From: Pseudomarimonas salicorniae
GTDB lineage: Bacteria > Pseudomonadota > Gammaproteobacteria > Xanthomonadales > Xanthomonadaceae
Reading direction: 5' to 3'
NCBI RefSeq assembly: GCF_023156535.1
Contig: NZ_JALNMH010000010.1
Coordinates: 62,001 to 126,000, forward strand
Length of the DNA stretch: 64,000 nt
Shown here: piece by piece, positions 9,659-18,530 of the stretch
Numbering within the stretch: position 1 is the first letter of the stretch
Layout: each line of letters opens with the position of its first letter
Translations under genes and position numbers: made by a program
The notes under the pieces: model-generated
Seen by the model: the letters and a program-made list of their open reading frames with translations, nothing else
Database searches by the model: none
What the model was told of the DNA's origin: nothing

Positions 9659-10780
9659 TCAGCCCCGGTTGCAGCGGCTGCGATCGCCGCCGTAGAAGGC
9701 GATCACCCGGCGGTCCATCAATGCGAACCACAGCGGCGGAATCCAGGCCGCGGGGACCAGGGCCGCATAGCCGGCCGGCAGCTGCGGGCTGTCCTCGAAG
9801 TGACGCAGCAGCTGGTAGGGGCGCAGCGGGTGGGCGTGGTGGTCGGCGTGGCGTTCCAGCTGGTAGAGCAGCCAGTTGGACAGTCGCCGGCTGCTGTTCC
9901 ATGAGTGCTGAGCCTGGCAGCGCTCGTAGCGTCCGCTGGCATCACGCTGGCGCAGCAGGCCGTAGTGCTCGATGTAGTTGACGGCCTCCAGCGTGCTGGC
10001 GCCATAGAAGGCCTGGGCCAGGAACAGGGGCAGGGCGATCCAGCCGAAAGCGGCGACCAGGGCTGCCGCGAGCAGCAGGCTGAGCAACCATCCCTGCAGG
10101 TTCTGGTTCTGCCAGTGCAGCACCGGTTTGCCCTCGCGGGTCAGGCGCTCGCGCTCCAGCGTCCACGCCGAGCGCAGGCTGCCGAGCAGGGTGCGCGGCA
10201 GGAAGCGCCAGAACGATTCGCCGAGCCGCGCGCTGGCCGGATCCTCGGGCGTGGCGACGCGCACGTGATGGCCGCGGTTGTGTTCGACCACGAAGTGCCC
10301 GTAGCAGGCCGGGGCCAGCGCAAGCCTTGCCAGCCAGGCATTGAGCGCGCCGCGCTTGTGGCCCAGTTCATGGCCGACGTTGATGCCGCCGCCGGCGACC
10401 AGGCCGAGGCTGGCGATCATGCCGAGCCAGCCGATCCAGCCCGGCGTCTCGTTGGCCACCACCCAGGCGGCGAGGACGAGGGCGGCGTAGTGCAGCGGGA
10501 GCCAGGCGATCAGCACGCCGCGATACCAGCCATCCGCAGCCAGTCCGTGGGACTGGGCCTCATCGGGATTGCGTGGATCCTCGCCAAGCAGCTGGTCGAG
10601 GAGGGGCACCAGTCCGTAGAGCACGCAGGGCGCGAGCCACCAGGCGAACTCGCCCATCGGTCCCCGGCTCGCCCACCAGGACAGCACCGGCAGCAGGGGG
10701 ACGCTGAGTGCGATCAGCCAGACCGCGCGAGCGGGACGGGCGGGCAGGTCGCGCGGCGTGGAGGCCATTGTCTGCTGCAT
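9659..10780 (-). CDS. alkB: AlkB-type membrane di-iron alkane 1-monooxygenase
   Basis: 373 residues from the ATG at 10780. It has all the histidine boxes of integral-membrane alkane hydroxylases: HELGH (137-141), EHNRGHH (166-172) and LERHADHH (308-315), plus the AlkB signature NYIEHYGL (268-275). Hydrophobic stretches at about 18-38, 44-62, 88-110, 115-135, 233-250 and 252-262 fit the multi-helix membrane fold. The enzyme inserts oxygen at the terminal carbon of medium- to long-chain alkanes at the inner membrane, using electrons from rubredoxin, which is not encoded here. It is divergent from an AraC-family regulator across an 84-base gap, the usual arrangement for inducible alkane hydroxylase genes. 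A fatty-acid or other alkyl-group hydroxylase of the same superfamily is the alternative, but the HYG-type motif favours AlkB. Confidence 0.9.
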   Translation of the reverse strand: MQQTMASTPRDLPARPARAVWLIALSVPLLPVLSWWASRGPMGEFAWWLAPCVLYGLVPLLDQLLGEDPRNPDEAQSHGLAADGWYRGVLIAWLPLHYAALVLAAWVVANETPGWIGWLGMIASLGLVAGGGINVGHELGHKRGALNAWLARLALAPACYGHFVVEHNRGHHVRVATPEDPASARLGESFWRFLPRTLLGSLRSAWTLERERLTREGKPVLHWQNQNLQGWLLSLLLAAALVAAFGWIALPLFLAQAFYGASTLEAVNYIEHYGLLRQRDASGRYERCQAQHSWNSSRRLSNWLLYQLERHADHHAHPLRPYQLLRHFEDSPQLPAGYAALVPAAWIPPLWFALMDRRVIAFYGGDRSRCNRG

Positions 10781-10863
10781 GGGTGTCGCCTCTGTCGGAT
10801 GGAACAAGACTGGCTCCGGCGCTAAGCTCGATACTTGTCATTTTCTGCCAGGTGTCCTGGGCG

Positions 10864-11979
10864 ATGGGTGGACCCAGACCCGATACGGCGAATCTGCCCG
10901 CGCGCTACTACCTGCGGCTCGGACTGTTGCTCGCCGAACAGGGCGTTCCAGCGGAGGACCTGCTGGCGCGGGCGAGGATTCCCGCGCGACGCCTGCTCGA
11001 GCCCGATGGCTCGCTGCGCATCCAGGAGGTCGAGCGTCTGTCGCTGGCGGCGCTGGCGCTGTTCCGGGGCAGCGACCTGGGCTGGCGGCTGGGGGCCGCG
11101 ATCCCGCCTGCCGAGCACGCCACCCTGGGCCATGCCCTGCTCGACGCGCCGACCCTCGACGCGGCACTGCGCCTGGCCGCGCGCTATTTCTCCCTGCTTT
11201 CGCCCGGATTCCTGCTGCGCTACCGGATGCAGGACGGTGCGGGCGAAGTGGAGGTCATGCCGCGGCTGGCATTCGGCGCCGCCACGCTTCGGCTGCATCT
11301 CGACACCATCCTGACGGGCCTGCTCGCCGAACTCGGCTACCTTCATGGCCGGCCGCTTCCCTTGCTTGAGGTCGAGTGCGCACTGCCCGCGCCGGCGCCG
11401 GTCCGCAGCCAGCCCCTGCTCAGGCCGCATCGCTGCCGGTTCGGCATCGGGGGGCTGCCGCGCTTCGTGGTCCGGCTCCCCGAGGCCCTGCTGCTGGGCC
11501 GGCGCCAGCGAGAAGCCGGCGGCCTGCGCGAGGAGGCGCGCGGGCGGCTGGAGGCCGAGCGCGAACGCCTGCGCCACCGGGGCGGCCTGTCCGAATGGGC
11601 CGGCATGATGCTGCGAGAGGCCGAGGGCGGTCTTCCCACCCAGGCCGAGCTGGCCGGCCTGCTCGGCCTCTCTACACGCAGTTTCGCCAGGGAGCTGGAG
11701 CGCGAAGGCGTTGGATACCGCGCGCTTGCATCCGATATGCGCATGGCCAGGGCGCGGGCGGCGCTCGCTGCGGGCAGCCAGCCGATCACCGCGCTGGCCC
11801 TTTCACTCGGCTATGGCGACGTCGCCAACTTCAGCCGCGCGTTTCGCCGCGCCCACGGCGTCTCGCCGCGTGCCTGGCGCGCGGCCCGGCACCCGGGACA
11901 CGGAAGCCTTCGGCAAGACGAGGGCGAGCCGCGGCCGTCCGTGACCCGGGCGCTTTGCCCGGCCCGGTGTGGACGCTAG
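10864..11979 (+). CDS. AraC-family transcriptional regulator, divergent from alkB
   Basis: 371 residues from the ATG at 10864 (MGGPRPDTANLPARYYL); the frame is open further upstream but would run into the divergent promoter region. Residues about 15-200 match the arabinose-binding-like N-terminal domain of OruR/VirS-type regulators (YYLRLGLLLAEQGVP...). The C-terminal part holds the two helix-turn-helix motifs of AraC/XylS proteins: LAGLLGLSTRSFARELEREG and the conserved GYGDVANFSRAFRRAHGVSP with P/R following. Its position head-to-head with alkB suggests it controls that gene in response to an alkane-derived or fatty ligand; AraC-type AlkR plays this part in Acinetobacter. The link here is inferred from position. 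The last roughly 35 residues beyond the second HTH are arginine-rich and not obviously conserved. Confidence 0.8.
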   Translation: MGGPRPDTANLPARYYLRLGLLLAEQGVPAEDLLARARIPARRLLEPDGSLRIQEVERLSLAALALFRGSDLGWRLGAAIPPAEHATLGHALLDAPTLDAALRLAARYFSLLSPGFLLRYRMQDGAGEVEVMPRLAFGAATLRLHLDTILTGLLAELGYLHGRPLPLLEVECALPAPAPVRSQPLLRPHRCRFGIGGLPRFVVRLPEALLLGRRQREAGGLREEARGRLEAERERLRHRGGLSEWAGMMLREAEGGLPTQAELAGLLGLSTRSFARELEREGVGYRALASDMRMARARAALAAGSQPITALALSLGYGDVANFSRAFRRAHGVSPRAWRAARHPGHGSLRQDEGEPRPSVTRALCPARCGR

Positions 11980-12009
11980 GATGCCGGGTCCAGCCATCCG
12001 GAGCCCGCC

Positions 12010-14067
12010 ATGCGCGTTCTCGCCACTGCCGTCCTGCTTGCCCTTGCTGTCCCGGTCGCCGCCGACGAGGGCATGTGGACCCTCGACAACCTGCCGCGCG
12101 AGTCGCTCAAGCAGCAGTACGACTTCGATCCCGGTGCCGAATGGCTGCAGCGCTCGATGAAGAGCGCCGTGCGCCTGGCCGGCGGCTGCTCGGGGTCCTT
12201 CATCTCGCCCACCGGCCTCGTGCTTACCAACCATCACTGCGTGCTGGGCTGCGTGCAGCAGCTGAGCTCGGCCGAGAACGACTACGTCAACGACGGATTC
12301 CTGGCCGCCTCACGTGGCGAGGAGCAGCAGTGCCCGGGGATGGAAATCAACCAGCTGGAGAAGACCGCGGACGTCACCGAGCGCATCCGCACGGCGACGC
12401 TCGGCCTCTCCGGCAAGGCCTACAACGATGCCAAGAAGGCCGAGCAGTCGAAGATCGAGTCCGAGTGCGTGGGCGATGACAGCAAGACCAGCCGCTGCGA
12501 CATCGTCGAGCTCTACCAGGGCGGCGTGCAGCACCTCTACCAGTACCGCCGCTACCAGGACGTCCGTCTTGTGTTCACGCCGGAGTACGCATCGGGGTTC
12601 TTCGGCGGCGATCCGGACAACTTCAACTTCCCGCGTTACAACCTCGACATGGCCCTGCTGCGCGTCTACCAGGACGACAAGCCGCTGCAGCCCGAGGAAC
12701 ACTTCGCGGTCCGCGCCGAGGGCGCCAAGGAAGGCGAGCTGGTGATGACGCTCGGCCATCCGGGCAGCACCCAGCGCCTGTTGACCGTCTCGCAGCTGGA
12801 AACCCAGCGCGATACCGTGCTGCCCTTCCGGCTGATGTTCGCCGCCGAGATGCGCGGCATCCTGCGCCAGTTCGGCAGCCAGAGCGAAGAGAACGCGCGC
12901 ATCGCGCAGAGCGACCTGGTCAGCGTCGAGAACGGCTTCAAGGCGCGCTCGGGCATGTTCCGCGCGCTGCTGGCGCCTGCGGTGATGGCCGAGAAGGCCG
13001 AAGCCGAGAAGGCCCTGCGCGACTGGGTGATGGCCGATGCCGGACGGCGCGAGCAGTACGGCGATCCCTGGCAGGAGATCGCCGGCGTGCAGCAGGCCTG
13101 GCGCGACCTCTACGTCGACTATTCGCTGGTCGAGGGCGGGCTGGGCTTCATCAGCCAGCACGTCGGCTGGGCCGAGACCCTGGTCCGCGGCGCCGAGGAG
13201 CGCGGCAAGCCCGATGGCCAGCGCCTGCGCGAGTTCGCCGAGGCCGGCCTGCCGGCGGTGCGCGCACGGCTGCTGGCCAAGTCGCCGATGTACCCCGAGT
13301 ACGAGAAGGTCAAGCTGGGCTGGTCGCTGTCCAAGCTGCGCGAACTACTCGGCGCCGACCATCCGTTTGTGCGCGAGGTGCTGGGCAAGCGCTCGCCGGA
13401 GGCGCTGGCCGCGCACATCGTCGACAACTCGAAGCTCGCCGACCCCGCCCTGCGCGAGCAGCTCTGGGAGGGCGGCGCCGAGGCCGTCGCGGCCAGCGAG
13501 GATCCGGCCATCGTGCTGGCGCGCAGCGTCGACCGTTTCGGACGCGAGCTGCGCCAGCGCTATGAGGGCGAGATCCAGTCGGTGGAACGTCGTGCGGCCG
13601 AGCAGCTGGCCGCTGCGCGATTCGCCCTGAAGGGCACCAGCGTGTATCCGGACGCGACTTTCTCCCTGCGCCTGTCCTTCGGCACCATCAAGGGCTGGGA
13701 AGAAAAGGGTGAGCCGGTGGCACCGTTCACCACCATCGACGGGCTCTACGCCCGGGCCAGCGACTACGATCCCTACAAGCTGGCGCCGAGCTGGGTCGAG
13801 GCCAGGCCGAAGCTGGACATGGACGCGCGCTTCAACCAGGTCTCGACCAACGACATCATCGGCGGCAATTCCGGCAGCCCGCTGATCAACGCCCAGGGCG
13901 AGGTCGTCGGGCTGATCTTCGATGGCAATATCCACTCGCTGGGTGGCGCCTTCTTCATGGACGGCAGCGTCAACCGTGCGGTGTCGGTGCACCCGCAGGC
14001 CATGCTTCAGGCCCTCGAGAAGGTCTATCCCGCGGGCCATCTGCTGAAGGAAATCAGCGTCCGCTGA
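12010..14067 (+). CDS. S46-family dipeptidyl-peptidase (DPP7/DPP11 type), exported
   Basis: 685 residues with a signal peptide (residues 1-18, cleaved after PVAA). The chymotrypsin-like catalytic elements of family S46 are present: the LTNHHCV histidine motif (H75-H76) and the serine motif GGNSGSPL with S621. The residue that in characterised S46 enzymes separates DPP7 (Gly, hydrophobic P1) from DPP11 (Arg, acidic P1) is Gly639 here (FDGN), so DPP7-like specificity for bulky hydrophobic residues is expected. These enzymes release N-terminal dipeptides from peptides in the periplasm, feeding peptide catabolism. Length is normal for the family (about 700). The gene stands alone between the AraC regulator (30-base gap) and a histidine kinase. 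Confidence 0.9.
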   Translation: MRVLATAVLLALAVPVAADEGMWTLDNLPRESLKQQYDFDPGAEWLQRSMKSAVRLAGGCSGSFISPTGLVLTNHHCVLGCVQQLSSAENDYVNDGFLAASRGEEQQCPGMEINQLEKTADVTERIRTATLGLSGKAYNDAKKAEQSKIESECVGDDSKTSRCDIVELYQGGVQHLYQYRRYQDVRLVFTPEYASGFFGGDPDNFNFPRYNLDMALLRVYQDDKPLQPEEHFAVRAEGAKEGELVMTLGHPGSTQRLLTVSQLETQRDTVLPFRLMFAAEMRGILRQFGSQSEENARIAQSDLVSVENGFKARSGMFRALLAPAVMAEKAEAEKALRDWVMADAGRREQYGDPWQEIAGVQQAWRDLYVDYSLVEGGLGFISQHVGWAETLVRGAEERGKPDGQRLREFAEAGLPAVRARLLAKSPMYPEYEKVKLGWSLSKLRELLGADHPFVREVLGKRSPEALAAHIVDNSKLADPALREQLWEGGAEAVAASEDPAIVLARSVDRFGRELRQRYEGEIQSVERRAAEQLAAARFALKGTSVYPDATFSLRLSFGTIKGWEEKGEPVAPFTTIDGLYARASDYDPYKLAPSWVEARPKLDMDARFNQVSTNDIIGGNSGSPLINAQGEVVGLIFDGNIHSLGGAFFMDGSVNRAVSVHPQAMLQALEKVYPAGHLLKEISVR

Positions 14068-14126
14068 TCCGCTCGCCGCGGCAGGGGCGCGCTCCCCTGC
14101 CGCGTTCGGGCTAAGCTCGGCGCAGG

Positions 14127-16694
14127 ATGCCTTCCTCGCCCACGGTCCGCGATTCCAGCACCCACCCCGACCGCGACCCCGCAGCGGCGCTGGTCGCGCT
14201 CGCGGTGGCTGCCTGTGCCGCGCTGGTGATGCTCGCCTGGAAGCTGCGCCTGGATGCCGTGATCCAGGTGCTGCCGGGCCTGACGCCCATGCAGTTCAAC
14301 ACCGCGCTTGGCTTGCTCCTGTCCGGCAGCGCGATCGGCGCGCTGGCCATGGCCCGACCGCGGACCGCCGTGGCCCTGGCCCTGGTTGCCGGATCGATCG
14401 GCCTTGCCTCCTCCCTGCAGTACGCCACGGGGAACGATCTCGGCATTGACCAGCTGCTGCACCGCTCACACCTGGCCCAGGCCACGTCCCATCCCGGGCG
14501 CATGTCCCCGCCCACGGGGGTGGCCCTGTTCCTGCTCGGCTGCGTGGTAGTCCTGCTCGTGTCCGGGCGCGGCGAGCAGCGAGCGGTGCTGGCAAGCCTG
14601 CTTGTCTCGCTGGTGCTTGCCCTGGCCGGCTCGGCCCTGCTCGGCTACGCCCTGATCGGGACGCCCCTGCTGGGCGGGCCCGGGGTCACGCTGATGGCCG
14701 TCAATACGGCGCTTTTGCTCGCCCTGCTGGCGGTCGCCGTGCGCCGTCTTCTGCGCCCGCGGCTGAGCGCCGCGGAATCGCCGCCGCCACTCGCGATCGA
14801 ACTGCTGGTGGTGAGCCTTCTGATCGGCAGCCTGCTGCTCTGGCGCGAGCTGGGCGAGGAGGAGCGACAGTCCGCCGAAGCACTTCAGCGCGCGGAGCTG
14901 GAGTGGCTGTCGGCGCGCCTGCGCAGCAATTTCAATGCCTTCGATCGGCCGCTGCGGCGCATGGTCGAGCGCGCACCTGACACGGGACCGTGGCCGGAGC
15001 CTGCCTGGCGGCTCGACGCGCGGCTGCTCCTGCGTGATGTCGCCGGCCTGGTCTCGCTGCAGTTCCTCGATCGGGAGGGTCGGGTGCGCTGGGTGGAGCC
15101 CGAGGATGGCACCCGGGCCCTGATCGGCACGCGTCCGAACGTCGATCCGCAGCGCCGGGCACTGCTCGAGCGTGCGGCAGACAGCGGTGAGGTCGTGCTC
15201 TCCCCACCCATCGAGCTGCTCCAGGGTGGGCTCGGCCTGCTGCTGTTCGCGCCGGTGCCCGGCGATGATCCGGGCTTCCTGGTGGGCGTGTTGCGTCTGG
15301 CCGACCGGCTGGAGACGGTGATCGAGGCAAGCCTCAGGCATACCGGAGTCGCCGTCCTGTATGGCGATCAGGTGATCTTCGAGGGAGAGGATCACCGCCG
15401 GGTCTCCAGCCGGCCCGGGGCGCTGCTGCGCGTGCCCATCGGCGGTGATCTCGAGGGCTGGAGCCTGGTCGCCCATCCGGCCGGCGTGCCGGCGATTTCG
15501 CTCAGGTTGGCCGACCTGACGCTTGCCATTGCCGTCGGCGCCTCGCTGCTCGTGCAGCTGGCCCTGTTCTGGTGGTGGGCGGGCCTGCGCCGGGCCCGCG
15601 ATCTGCGCGCGGTCGGTGAAGCCCTTGCCGAAGCCAACCGGCGCACGGCCATGGCGACCCAGGTCGCGCGCATCGGCATCTGGGAGTGGCGGCGTGAGCG
15701 CAACGAGCTGATCTGGGATGCGCAGTGTCGCGAACTGTTCGGCGCGACGGAGGACGGACGCGCACCCATCGAGGTCCTGCGCGCCTGCCTCGACGGTGAC
15801 GCGCAGCGGGAGATCGCCCGAGGCCTGCGCCGTGCGGTGGCGGGCGACGGGGTCGTACAGCTCGATCTCGCGATCCGTCGCCTTGACGGAACGCAGGCCG
15901 ACCTGCATCTCACCGGTCGGGTCATTGGCGAGCGCTCGCGGCGTCAGCTGCGCGTGCTCGGCGTGGTGATGGACGTCACCGAGCGCCAGCGGCTCGAGCG
16001 GCTGAAGAGCGCCTTCGTCTCGACGGTAAGCCATGAGCTGCGTACGCCGTTGACGGCGATCAGCGGCTCGCTGGCCCTGATCGACTCGGGTCGCCTGGCC
16101 GAGGTGCCGGAGCCCCTGCGCCCGCTGCTCAGGGTCTCGCGCGAGAACAGCGACCGCCTGACCCTGCTGATCAACGATCTGCTCGACATGGAGCAGCTCA
16201 CCCAGGGCGGGATCCAGCTTTCCCCGCGCGAACTTGATCTCAGCGCCGAACTGGACCGGGCACTGGCGCTCAACCGCAGCTACGCCGAAGCGCTGGACGT
16301 GCGGTTCTCGGCAGCCCGGGGGGCGGCGGCGATGGCGGTCATCGCCGACCCGGACCGCCTGCAGCAGGTCCTGTCGAACCTGCTGTCCAATGCATGCAAG
16401 TTCTCCTCGCCCGGGCAGACGGTCGAAATCTCCGCCGGCGCCGAAGGGGCATTCGCCCGCATCGAGGTGCTCGATCGCGGCAGCGGGGTACCCGAGGCCT
16501 TCCGCAACCGGCTGTTCTCGCGCTTCAGTCAGGCCGACGCCTCGGACAGCAGGCGGCACAGCGGCACGGGCCTCGGACTGTCGATCTGCCGCGAGCTGGT
16601 CGAGCGGATGGGCGGAACGATCGGCTATGCGCCGAGGGGCGGCGGGGGCAGCGTGTTCTGGTTCACCGTGCCCCTGGTGCCCGGATCACGCTGA
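14127..16694 (+). CDS. Membrane sensor histidine kinase with multi-TM input, extracytoplasmic sensor and PAS
   Basis: 855 residues. The first about 230 residues contain six or more hydrophobic helices, a membrane-embedded input domain. A loop of roughly 220 residues (about 240-455) resembles a CHASE-like sensor and is followed by another membrane helix (about 460-485). A PAS fold (about 505-625, beginning VARIGIWEWRRE) leads into the HisKA domain with SHELRTPL, phosphoacceptor His636. The ATPase domain has the N box (QVLSNLLSNACKFS), G1 (DRGSGVP) and G2 (GTGLGLSICRELVERMGG), all intact. There is no receiver domain and no adjacent response regulator, so it is an orphan kinase. It converges on the MmyB-type regulator gene with a 9-base tail-to-tail overlap. 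The signal is unknown. Confidence 0.88.
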   Translation: MPSSPTVRDSSTHPDRDPAAALVALAVAACAALVMLAWKLRLDAVIQVLPGLTPMQFNTALGLLLSGSAIGALAMARPRTAVALALVAGSIGLASSLQYATGNDLGIDQLLHRSHLAQATSHPGRMSPPTGVALFLLGCVVVLLVSGRGEQRAVLASLLVSLVLALAGSALLGYALIGTPLLGGPGVTLMAVNTALLLALLAVAVRRLLRPRLSAAESPPPLAIELLVVSLLIGSLLLWRELGEEERQSAEALQRAELEWLSARLRSNFNAFDRPLRRMVERAPDTGPWPEPAWRLDARLLLRDVAGLVSLQFLDREGRVRWVEPEDGTRALIGTRPNVDPQRRALLERAADSGEVVLSPPIELLQGGLGLLLFAPVPGDDPGFLVGVLRLADRLETVIEASLRHTGVAVLYGDQVIFEGEDHRRVSSRPGALLRVPIGGDLEGWSLVAHPAGVPAISLRLADLTLAIAVGASLLVQLALFWWWAGLRRARDLRAVGEALAEANRRTAMATQVARIGIWEWRRERNELIWDAQCRELFGATEDGRAPIEVLRACLDGDAQREIARGLRRAVAGDGVVQLDLAIRRLDGTQADLHLTGRVIGERSRRQLRVLGVVMDVTERQRLERLKSAFVSTVSHELRTPLTAISGSLALIDSGRLAEVPEPLRPLLRVSRENSDRLTLLINDLLDMEQLTQGGIQLSPRELDLSAELDRALALNRSYAEALDVRFSAARGAAAMAVIADPDRLQQVLSNLLSNACKFSSPGQTVEISAGAEGAFARIEVLDRGSGVPEAFRNRLFSRFSQADASDSRRHSGTGLGLSICRELVERMGGTIGYAPRGGGGSVFWFTVPLVPGSR

Positions 16695-17480
16695 GGCGAG
16701 CCTCGTCAGGCGCTCCGCGGTCTCGGCGTCGGCCGGAAACAGGGCTTCCAGGGCCAGTTCCGACAGGGTGACGTCGGCCGGTGCCCCGAACACGGTCAGG
16801 GTGCTGAGCAGGGCCAGCTCGCCGACCGGGCTGCGCAAGCGCAGCAGTACCGCGAAGTCGTTGCCGGTGGACTGGCCTGCCGCACCCTCGCCCGGCAGCG
16901 GAGCGTATCCGGCGAGTTCGTCGCGAAGCTCGGCCAGCACCGGGTCGCCGCTGTCACTGGCCAGCTGGCCGACCCGGCGCATGAAATAGGCGCGCATCTC
17001 GGCCAGGTTGATGATGGCGGGCGCCAGGCCACGCGGATGCAGGCTGACCCTCAACACATTGATCCGACCCTGCAGCAGGCTCGGGTCGACCATGCCCAGC
17101 AGGGCGCGGGCAGGACGGTTCGCCAGCTGCAGGTTCCAATGCCGGTCGACCACCAGCGCGGGGTAGGGCTCGTGGGCAGCCAACAGGCGCTGCAGGGCTT
17201 CGCGGGCGGCATCGAGGGCCGCGGAGTCGAGCGCGCGTTCCGCATAGGCCGGCGCGAAGCCCCCGGCCAGAAGCAGCCTGTTGCGCTCGCGCAGCGGAAT
17301 CCCAAGCGCCAGGCACAGCTGCAGGATCAGCTCACGGCTGGGCCGGGCCCGGCCGGTCTCCACAAAGCTGAGGTGTCGCGCCGAGACGCCGGCGTCCAGG
17401 GCGAGTTGCTGCTGGCTGCGCTGCCGGCGCTGCCGCCAGTCGCGCAGCAGGCGGCCGGCTGGGGAAACAGGGTTGTCCAT
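16686..17480 (-). CDS. XRE-family regulator with MmyB-like ligand-binding domain
   Basis: 264 residues. An N-terminal XRE helix-turn-helix (residues about 8-62: LLRDWRQRRQRSQQQLALDAGVSARHLSFVETGRARPS, split here as a motif region rather than a recognition sequence) is followed by a PAS-like MmyB ligand-binding domain (about 85-260) with the typical PYPALVVDRHWNLQLANRPA and GRINVLRVSLHPRGLAP stretches. MmyB-domain regulators are described as binding a hydrophobic ligand, possibly fatty-acid-like. A 17-bp perfect inverted repeat at 17516-17532, between this gene and the divergent gene at 17588, is the obvious operator, so autoregulation and control of the two small membrane proteins is likely. 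Start ATG at 17480. Confidence 0.85.
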   Translation of the reverse strand: MDNPVSPAGRLLRDWRQRRQRSQQQLALDAGVSARHLSFVETGRARPSRELILQLCLALGIPLRERNRLLLAGGFAPAYAERALDSAALDAAREALQRLLAAHEPYPALVVDRHWNLQLANRPARALLGMVDPSLLQGRINVLRVSLHPRGLAPAIINLAEMRAYFMRRVGQLASDSGDPVLAELRDELAGYAPLPGEGAAGQSTGNDFAVLLRLRSPVGELALLSTLTVFGAPADVTLSELALEALFPADAETAERLTRLASA

Positions 17481-17515
17481 GCACCGAGTGTAGGCCGGGC
17501 GGGGTCATCGGCGGC

Positions 17516-17532
17516 ATTACCCGGCAGGTAAT
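17516..17532. promoter_or_regulatory. Palindromic operator ATTACC-N5-GGTAAT
   Basis: ATTACC (17516-17521) and GGTAAT (17527-17532) are perfect inverted repeats around CGGCA. They sit 36 bases before the MmyB-type regulator start and 56 bases before the divergent membrane-protein gene. The A/T-rich half-sites stand out in very GC-rich DNA. The position makes this the likely binding site of the regulator encoded at 16686-17480. Confidence 0.7.
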
Positions 17533-17587
17533 CGCCGCGACGCGATAGCGCGCCCAGGATTGCTCCATTCCAGACGAGGAGACCGCC

Positions 17588-17992
17588 ATGCTGTTCGATA
17601 TCCGACGCCCCCTGATCCAGCGCGCCCTGTGGCTGGATGGCCTGGTCAGCCTGGCCGCGGGCCTGCTTTGCCTGCCGTGTGCCGCATGGTTGGCCGGCGA
17701 GCTGGGCGTCCCGTACGCCGCTGTGCTCGGCCTTGGCGCTTTCATGGCCGCCTATGGCGCCGGCCTGCTCGCCTGGGCCCCTCGCGTGCGGCAGCCCGGG
17801 CCCGGGCTTGCCTGGCTGGTTGCCGGCAATGGGATGTGGGTGCTGGCGAGCGTGGCCCTGGCCTTTTCGGACTGGATCGCGCCGAGCGCGATCGGCCTGG
17901 GTCTCCTGCTCGGCCAGGCCGCGATCGTCCTCGGCATCACCGAGCTGCAGTGGCTCGGCCTGCGCCGAGGCCTGCGCGCACGGGTGGCCTGA
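17588..17992 (+). CDS. Small four-helix membrane protein, probable MmyB-regulator target
   Basis: 134 residues, ATG at 17588 preceded by GAGGAGA. Four hydrophobic segments are visible (about 17-36, 42-62, 74-94, 101-121) with short charged loops; the C-terminus is Arg-rich (RRGLRARVA) and probably cytoplasmic. There are no catalytic motifs. It is divergent from the MmyB-type regulator and its promoter region contains that regulator's likely operator. Its TGA overlaps the ATG of the next small membrane gene (TGATG), so both are one operon. I do not recognise the family; a membrane-lipid or redox-linked role would be guesswork. Confidence 0.7.
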   Translation: MLFDIRRPLIQRALWLDGLVSLAAGLLCLPCAAWLAGELGVPYAAVLGLGAFMAAYGAGLLAWAPRVRQPGPGLAWLVAGNGMWVLASVALAFSDWIAPSAIGLGLLLGQAAIVLGITELQWLGLRRGLRARVA

Positions 17993-18372
17993 TGTCCGCC
18001 CGTCACGCCGTCGCCGGCTGTCTCCTGGCCCTCACCCTGATCCACGTCCTGCCGCTGGCCGGCCTTGCCGGCGAGGCGGCCCTGCGCGCCGGCTACGGGC
18101 TGGCTGCGCTGGATGCCGGCAGCCTGATCCTGCTGCGACATCGCGCCCTGCTGTTCGGTGTGCTCGCAGGCCTGCTGCTGGCCTCGCTCTGGCGGCCCGC
18201 TTTGCGGGCCCCGGTGATCCTGGCCACCCTGGTCGCCGATGGCGGGTTCCTGCTGCTGGCCTGGCCGTGGACAGCGCTCCCCCCCGGCCTGCTGCCGATT
18301 CTCTGGGGAGATCTGCTGGCGGTGCCGCTGGCGCTGGCCGCCCTGCTTCTCGGGCGGCCCGCTTCGCGCTGA
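17992..18372 (+). CDS. Small multi-helix membrane protein, second gene of the MmyB-linked operon
   Basis: 126 residues ([14 protein letters not shown]...). The ATG at 17992 shares a base with the previous stop codon, giving translational coupling; no independent Shine-Dalgarno is needed. Four hydrophobic segments (about 7-25, 50-68, 74-92, 97-120) separated by very short loops indicate an integral inner-membrane protein, probably acting with its neighbour. It has no recognised motif. The sequence is extremely Leu/Ala-rich, so remote similarity would be hard to judge. A 158-base gap with no feature that I can support follows before the chemoreceptor gene. Confidence 0.65.
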   Translation: MSARHAVAGCLLALTLIHVLPLAGLAGEAALRAGYGLAALDAGSLILLRHRALLFGVLAGLLLASLWRPALRAPVILATLVADGGFLLLAWPWTALPPGLLPILWGDLLAVPLALAALLLGRPASR

Positions 18373-18530
18373 CCGGGCGCGGCCCCGGGGCTCCATGGCC
18401 CCGGCGCCGTCCGGTCTCGGGCAAACCCTTGGCGCATGTGCGGCGCGGCGCGGGTATGCTCTTCGAACGCGGTCCCGGCCGGGACCTCCTTCCACCTCGC
18501 AAGGCAGGTCCTGCCAAGGGAGCTACGAAG

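Noticed and set aside
9576-9902. N-terminal extension of the DHH phosphoesterase
   Set aside because: The upstream in-frame part is Pro/Arg-rich, overlaps the alkB gene and precedes a well-placed Shine-Dalgarno and the conserved start of the family.
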